A DNA stretch of 64,000 bases from Dermatophagoides farinae (taxonomy: Eukaryota > Arthropoda > Arachnida > Sarcoptiformes > Pyroglyphidae). The DNA is taken from contig NC_134678.1 in the NCBI RefSeq assembly GCF_024713945.1, positions 6,572,001 through 6,636,000 of the forward strand, read 5' to 3'. Positions 59,432 through 64,000 of this stretch are shown here, piece after piece (position 1 is the first letter of the stretch; every line of letters starts with the position of its first letter). The notes below the pieces were generated by a model that was not told the origin of the DNA, did not search any database, and saw only the letters and a list, made by a program, of their open reading frames with translations. The position numbers and the translations under genes are program-made.

Positions 59432-62400
59432 CTATGTATTTTTAAATTTTCCTTTTATAACTTTTGTAATAGGTATTAAATCATCTTCATCATCGTCGGC
59501 TTCAACTTGGAAACATTTGGCAAAAAAATCTTCCATCGTACGATAGAAATGATAACGTATCATTAGATCCCAGGTTTCCAATGATCCACTATCTGGATAA
59601 AACTAAAATGAAAAAGAAATGAATGATTCGATTAAATTAATGATACGAAATTTAAATTTCAATTATTGAATTACCTGTGTTCGATATTGTACGGCATTCA
59701 TTGTTAATGATTTGATAAATTGCATTGAATGTTGTATATTAACTCTACGATCCATTGTTCCATGAACTAGATTCAATGTTCGTCCTTTAAGTGATGGTGC
59801 CAATTGCATTAGTTCACTTTTTTCATAGCCAAGATAATTTTCTTCTGGTGTACCCATAAATCTTTCGGAGAATACGGACACTATATATTATATAGAATTT
59901 GTAAAATTCAAATTAAAATTCTAACATAAACAAAAAGGAATATAGTAAAATTATTACAATAATTTTTCCAACTGGTAATCGGTGCCACAGCTACAGCACA
60001 GGCTACAGAATTTTCTGTTGCCAAAAATGCTGTCGATAGATAGCCACCATATTCTTGGCCCCAGATAGCAATTTTCGAATGATCAACATATGGTAATTGT
60101 TTTAGATAGGCAAGTGCAATTTTCAAATCTTCAGTCTCTAATTCACCGATACGTTTATAAATGGAATATTGATGACGATCACCTTGAAAACCACTTCCAC
60201 GTGTATCAATTCTGGCTGTTATATATTCTCTACGACTTGATAGATATCGTAGCCAATCAATTTTATTAAGATAATTAACACTTTGTACACCGGGCATACG
60301 ATTCGTTTCAATCAACAATGGATAACGTGCATCATCCAATTCATTCACCGAAATCGGTAAAATTAATTGTATTCGTATATAATAATTGGCTGGACGACTA
60401 GTTTTGATTGCAAATTGTCGAATTTTTGGTATTGCACGTTTATCTGACCATCGACGTAATCGTTCATTTGTATCGAGAATTTCAATAATTTTTTCAGTTT
60501 CCGTATCAATTAAATAGAAACTTGGATAATCTGGTCCCAAACATTCAAGTACAAAATATTTACCATCCGGACTAAATCGAGCATTATTATAAAGACAAGT
60601 GGCATTCACTTTACATGATATGCAATTAATATAATGTTGTTCATTAGAATTATTATGATGTCGTAATGAATAAATATGACGAATGCCAGGTTCATCGACA
60701 ATATTGGCAGCATAATATAGTGTTTGAAGATCTTCACGATAAGCATAAATCGATGTAACAACGTATTGACCATGTGTTAAAAATTGTTTTTTTCCATCCA
60801 TAGTAATTTGTGCAATGTGATCAAACATTCCAGCAAGACCATCGCTAACTGGTAATATGAGAAATATTCGATCACCACTAGACGATATGATTGGACGTGA
60901 TTGTAAAACCAATGATCCAATTGGACGTAATTGTTTTTCTTCACTTAATTTTTCACATTGCCATTCAGCTGTTTGTTCACGACATTTACCAATAATGGCA
61001 TGTTCTTGTGTACGTCTAGTCCATATGCCAATGAATTCATATGGTGATATCCAAACAGGACCAGTAGATAAATAATGATCAGTAAAATCCAATTGTGTAC
61101 GATCAAATGGTGATGTAACCGGTTGATTTTTATAAACAATTTGATTACGTTCATTTAATTTTGTAACGCTCAATGAAATACGTGGAATATTTTTTCCAGG
61201 TTTTGAATATGGATATGAATAAAGTTTTGGATACATAACATAACCAGTTGGTTTATCAGCATATATTGATTGATAGGATTGTGTTTCATTTTTTGATGAT
61301 TTTCCATAAATAATGTATGGAATTTGTTCCACTTGTGTATTATCAATAGTTGAATAGATCATCATCCAACCACCAATATAGGATTTAAGCCATATACCAT
61401 TATTCAATTTCCATACATGTTCTTCATAGATTATATCCGGTATTCCATTATAGATTATTTCATCTTTACCATTTTCAGTAAGAATATGTAATACACCACC
61501 TAATGGTGTTAATAGATAGATATTATTACGATTTATTAATACGATCAATGAATGATCGGGAACCCAATCAGCATATTGATGCATATCGATTTCATTTTGT
61601 TGTTCATTCAATCGTAATGGTGTGAATGTATGTAATTTAGTATCGAATATAGTAAAACGGCCAAGAATAGTATGTGTACCAGTTTTTTTAAAATCATGAC
61701 CCAATAAAAGATAACGATGATCATGTGATACCATAAATCGTTGTACTTCATATTGGCGCTATTTTTAACATTAATCATCATTGATTAATTAATAAACTAA
61801 TTTGATACAAAGAAAATAATTAATAATCCTTACCGTCAAAGCACCGTCCAATATCATTTCTTTATGTTTAGTTTCAACATTATAAATACAAATTGAACCA
61901 TTTAATTCTTTATAAAGAATTTCTTTTCCAGATATCCATGAACCATTATAATCACGTGATTCATAACCTTCGAGAATAAAATCTTCAATTTTTAATGGTT
62001 CTTGTTTACTTGTAAAATCCATATCTAAAATTAGACAAAAAAAAGTGAACAAATTATTATTGATAAATGAAAAATGAAAAATTAATTAATTCTTACGTGG
62101 TGTCATCAATACAATCGATAGAAATATAAATGAACAGATTGTCGAAATGACCAACAATGATATTAGGATACCTTTCCAATTTTTCTGTTCATCATCATTT
62201 ACTGGTAACTCCTATGGATTTGAATATAATGAAATTAATTAATCAAAACAAAAACAAAAACAAAAAAAAATCTCACATCTTTGAGTCCAGGTGGAGAAAG
62301 TCGTCGAATGTCACCCATTGTTGGTCGTTTGATTGCCCACGAACGTGATCCTGATCTTTGTTCACGATGTTGTGGTTGTTGTTGTTGTTGATGTTCAGAT

Positions 62401-62855
62401 GACGAAGAATCTCGATGTTGCTGCAATTGTTGTTGTTGTTGATGATGATGATGGCTAATACTTTCAATTTGATCACCCAATCGTTGTTGCTGTTGACAAT
62501 TTATTTGGCTATTTTCGTTAATGTTTGATGAAACCAAACTGTTTAGATGTGTATAGATAAAAATCTTCATCTATGATAATGATAACTAAACAAATACGGC
62601 TAGTGTTTTTTTCTTTCCTAAATGATACTAAATGAGAAAATTCTTTTCATTCTGTTCATTCAATATATAACAATATAAGACAAACAAATGATCATCATCA
62701 TCATTAGTTAAATGGAATCTGTTGTTAATACAATTGTCAAACAATTGAATTACGGTAATAATAATGAAAAAGTTGAATAAAGAACAAAATAAAAAAAAAT
62801 TACATACATTCAAGAGCATCGGGAACTCGAATTTATGGAGAGGGGGTACAATCAT
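59432..62855 (-). CDS. DPP6/DPP10-like dipeptidyl-peptidase family protein, probably catalytically inactive
   Basis: Exons on the minus strand: 62277-62570, 62097-62211, 61834-62024, 59958-61758, 59675-59880 and 59432-59602. All join in frame to 925 aa from Met at 62570. A further 5' exon (62808 to about 62908) splices in phase through GTATGT and CATAG, giving a possible start at 62855 (MIVPPLHK), about 941 aa. A Gln/His-rich cytoplasmic tail is followed by a transmembrane helix (about residues 112-134, from 62211), then the beta-propeller (YNGIPDIIYEEHVWKLN) and the alpha/beta-hydrolase domain (DTRGSGFQGDRH). This is a type II membrane topology. In the nucleophile elbow, active DPP4 has GWSYGG; here it is GQEYGG (Glu769). 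The catalytic Asp region is kept (HGTMDRRVNIQHS), but the His position reads YPDSGSLE. The family's inactive members DPP6/DPP10 are auxiliary subunits of Kv4 channels. An orthologous role here is inference. Confidence 0.88.
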
Positions 62856-62908
62856 TGTTTTCGAAGTTCCATCATCATCAACATCAAACGACCGAACATT
62901 TTTTTCAG
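62808..62908 (-). other. Candidate upstream exon of the DPP6/DPP10-like gene
   Basis: Flanked by an acceptor (TTATTATAG, 62909-62910) and a donor (AAT/GTATGT, 62807-62806). Open in the frame EKNVRSFDVDDDGTSKT then MIVPPLHKFEFPMLLN, and it splices in phase 0 to 62570 (next acceptor TTATCATAG). It would extend the cytoplasmic N-terminus. It could alternatively be a first exon with start Met at 62855. Confidence 0.5.
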
Positions 62909-63689
62909 CTATAATAAAATGACATAATGTTGTGAGATGCTATATGATTGGAAATCGTATATCCGTATTGTAAATGTAAAACACAATTGAAAGTCAACAT
63001 CATCCAACATTTCAATGGCCATGTTCAGTTTAATCATAAGCCATCATCGAGTGTGTGTGAATATATAGAAAACGGTAGAAGAATTGGTAGTGAAAATGAT
63101 GGTTTTTTTTCATGAGTAACGCGCAACGATTGTTGAGGAGAATTTTCTACCGTGTATGCCGCATCTTTTTTTTCTATTCTTTCAGAATATAATCATCAAA
63201 TAAATTAGCCACTTTCCCAATCATTATGGTTCTATATAAACATACACAGACACTCACACACCTATGCCACAAACACATAGCAATATATAAATGATCAATA
63301 GAATTTTCAAACTCATCTAGTGGTGATGATAGTAGTGGTTGGCTATAGCCAGAATCTGGATCAATATATTTTTTTTTTTGGTCAACCTATATTGCTATAT
63401 AGATGTAGAATCTATTTTCATTCTCATGAACATCTATCCATGATTGTAACCATACCAAATTAAATTACTTATATCTATCTATGATAAAATCAAGACAAAA
63501 TTTCGCGCCATTCATTTGAATGATTTAAAAATTTAAAGATTCAAAATATTGTCATGTCGTTTATGGATACGGTTGGACACATGTGATTCGAATGAATTCT
63601 TTGTATATTTTATATTTGTTTTTTTTTCATTTTTATAATTTAGTTTTTTAATTTTAAAGGTAAATTCAAATTAACTTTATTATTTCAAA
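62909..63689. promoter_or_regulatory. Divergent upstream region of DPP-like and BOLA3 genes
   Basis: About 780 bp between the first recognised exon of the DPP-like gene and the BOLA3 ATG. AT-rich with a TTCGCGCCA sequence at 63501-63509 (E2F-like core) and no recognisable coding content. Confidence 0.35.
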
Positions 63690-64000
63690 ATGTTAAATCG
63701 ATTATTTATTTATAATGTAAGTTATTTTATTAGTTTTTTTTTCATTGTTGAATTGATTTTTATTTTCAAATCATTACAGTCACCATCATCATTGTACAAT
63801 CAATTCATACGACCATTGACATTGTCAGGTATTCAATTACGATCGGTTTCACAATCATCATCATCATCATCAACAACGTCTCCAGGTGTTGAACTTCAAA
63901 CACGAATCAACGAATTATTGAATAAATCATTTCCAGATGCACAAGAAATTATTGTTAAAGATATAAGCGGTGGTTGTGGTTCAATGTTTGAAGTATATGT
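63690..64000 (+). CDS. BOLA3: BOLA3, mitochondrial Fe-S cluster assembly factor (3' truncated by window)
   Basis: Exon 1 is 63690-63716 (MLNRLFIYN) with donor AAT/GTAAGT; exon 2 starts at 63780 after TTACAG and runs off the right edge, a 63-nt intron. The visible protein has an N-terminal basic, Ser-rich leader consistent with a mitochondrial presequence (RPLTLSGIQLRSVSQS), then the BolA fold start: VELQTRINELLNKSF and DAQEIIVKDISGGCG followed by SMFEVYV. The GGCG-x-M-x-E element with its Cys matches BOLA3. BOLA3 works with GLRX5 to pass iron-sulphur clusters to mitochondrial targets such as lipoate synthase. The C-terminal part is outside the window. Confidence 0.9.
   Translation, partial: MLNRLFIYNVSYFISFFFIVELIFIFKSLQSPSSLYNQFIRPLTLSGIQLRSVSQSSSSSSTTSPGVELQTRINELLNKSFPDAQEIIVKDISGGCGSMFEVY

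Noticed and set aside
1-64000. tRNA, rRNA, CRISPR or prokaryotic operon structures
   Set aside because: No T-loop GGTTCGAATCC-like box with paired arms, no rRNA-like block and no spaced direct repeats were seen; the splice structure shows this is nuclear eukaryotic DNA.

Overview
The window is nuclear DNA from a eukaryote, most likely an arthropod and plausibly an acariform (astigmatid) mite. The evidence is strongly AT-rich DNA full of poly-A/T, (CA)n and (ATC)n/(GAT)n tracts, and very short spliceosomal introns (about 64-119 nt) with GTAAG/GTGAG donors and T-rich acceptors. Proteins carry long Asn, Gln, Ser, Thr and Asp runs. The gene set is typically metazoan: CLUH, LKB1, GLE1, MED21, SOSS-B, HIBADH, BOLA3 and a DPP6/DPP10-type protein. 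The species call is inference; the metazoan call is firm.

Layout. 0-10 kb, minus strand: the 5' part of a secreted low-complexity protein running off the left edge (16-538), an acidic secreted protein (4532-6556) and GLE1 (7570-9783). 10-14.3 kb: no recognised gene. 14.3-21.3 kb, plus strand: a five-exon clustered-mitochondria gene (14331-19106), then two small intronless unknown genes (19950-20678 and 20980-21282). 21.7-25.1 kb, minus: a leucine-rich-repeat/Fn3 single-pass membrane protein. 25-40 kb: a 15 kb gene desert of simple-sequence DNA, interrupted at about 28.57-30.08 kb by a compositionally foreign, decayed Helitron-like element. 40.06-41.54 kb, plus: an LKB1/STK11-like kinase, convergent with HIBADH (41727-42783, minus), which carries a one-base frameshift. 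43-52 kb: gene-poor. 52.06-54.56 kb, plus: an unrecognised low-complexity protein. 57.1-58.9 kb: MED21 (minus) divergent from a SOSS-B/NABP OB-fold protein (plus). 59.4-62.9 kb, minus: a DPP6/DPP10-like pseudo-peptidase. 63.69 kb to the right edge, plus: the 5' part of BOLA3.

The genes do not form an operon or one pathway. They are ordinary housekeeping genes (mRNA export, transcription, mitochondrial biogenesis and Fe-S maturation, valine catabolism, DNA repair, AMPK-upstream signalling) mixed with surface and secreted proteins. Several pairs are divergent or convergent with short spacers and nearby polyadenylation hexamers.

The most unusual objects are: the Helitron-like remnant, with helicase fragments, a GC-rich duplicated tail, a terminal hairpin and CTGG end in an AT-rich desert; the DPP family member that has lost its catalytic Ser and His; the HIBADH frameshift; and the intronless pair of unknown genes flanking a perfect 12-bp inverted repeat. 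I found no convincing undescribed multi-gene system, tRNA, rRNA or CRISPR.
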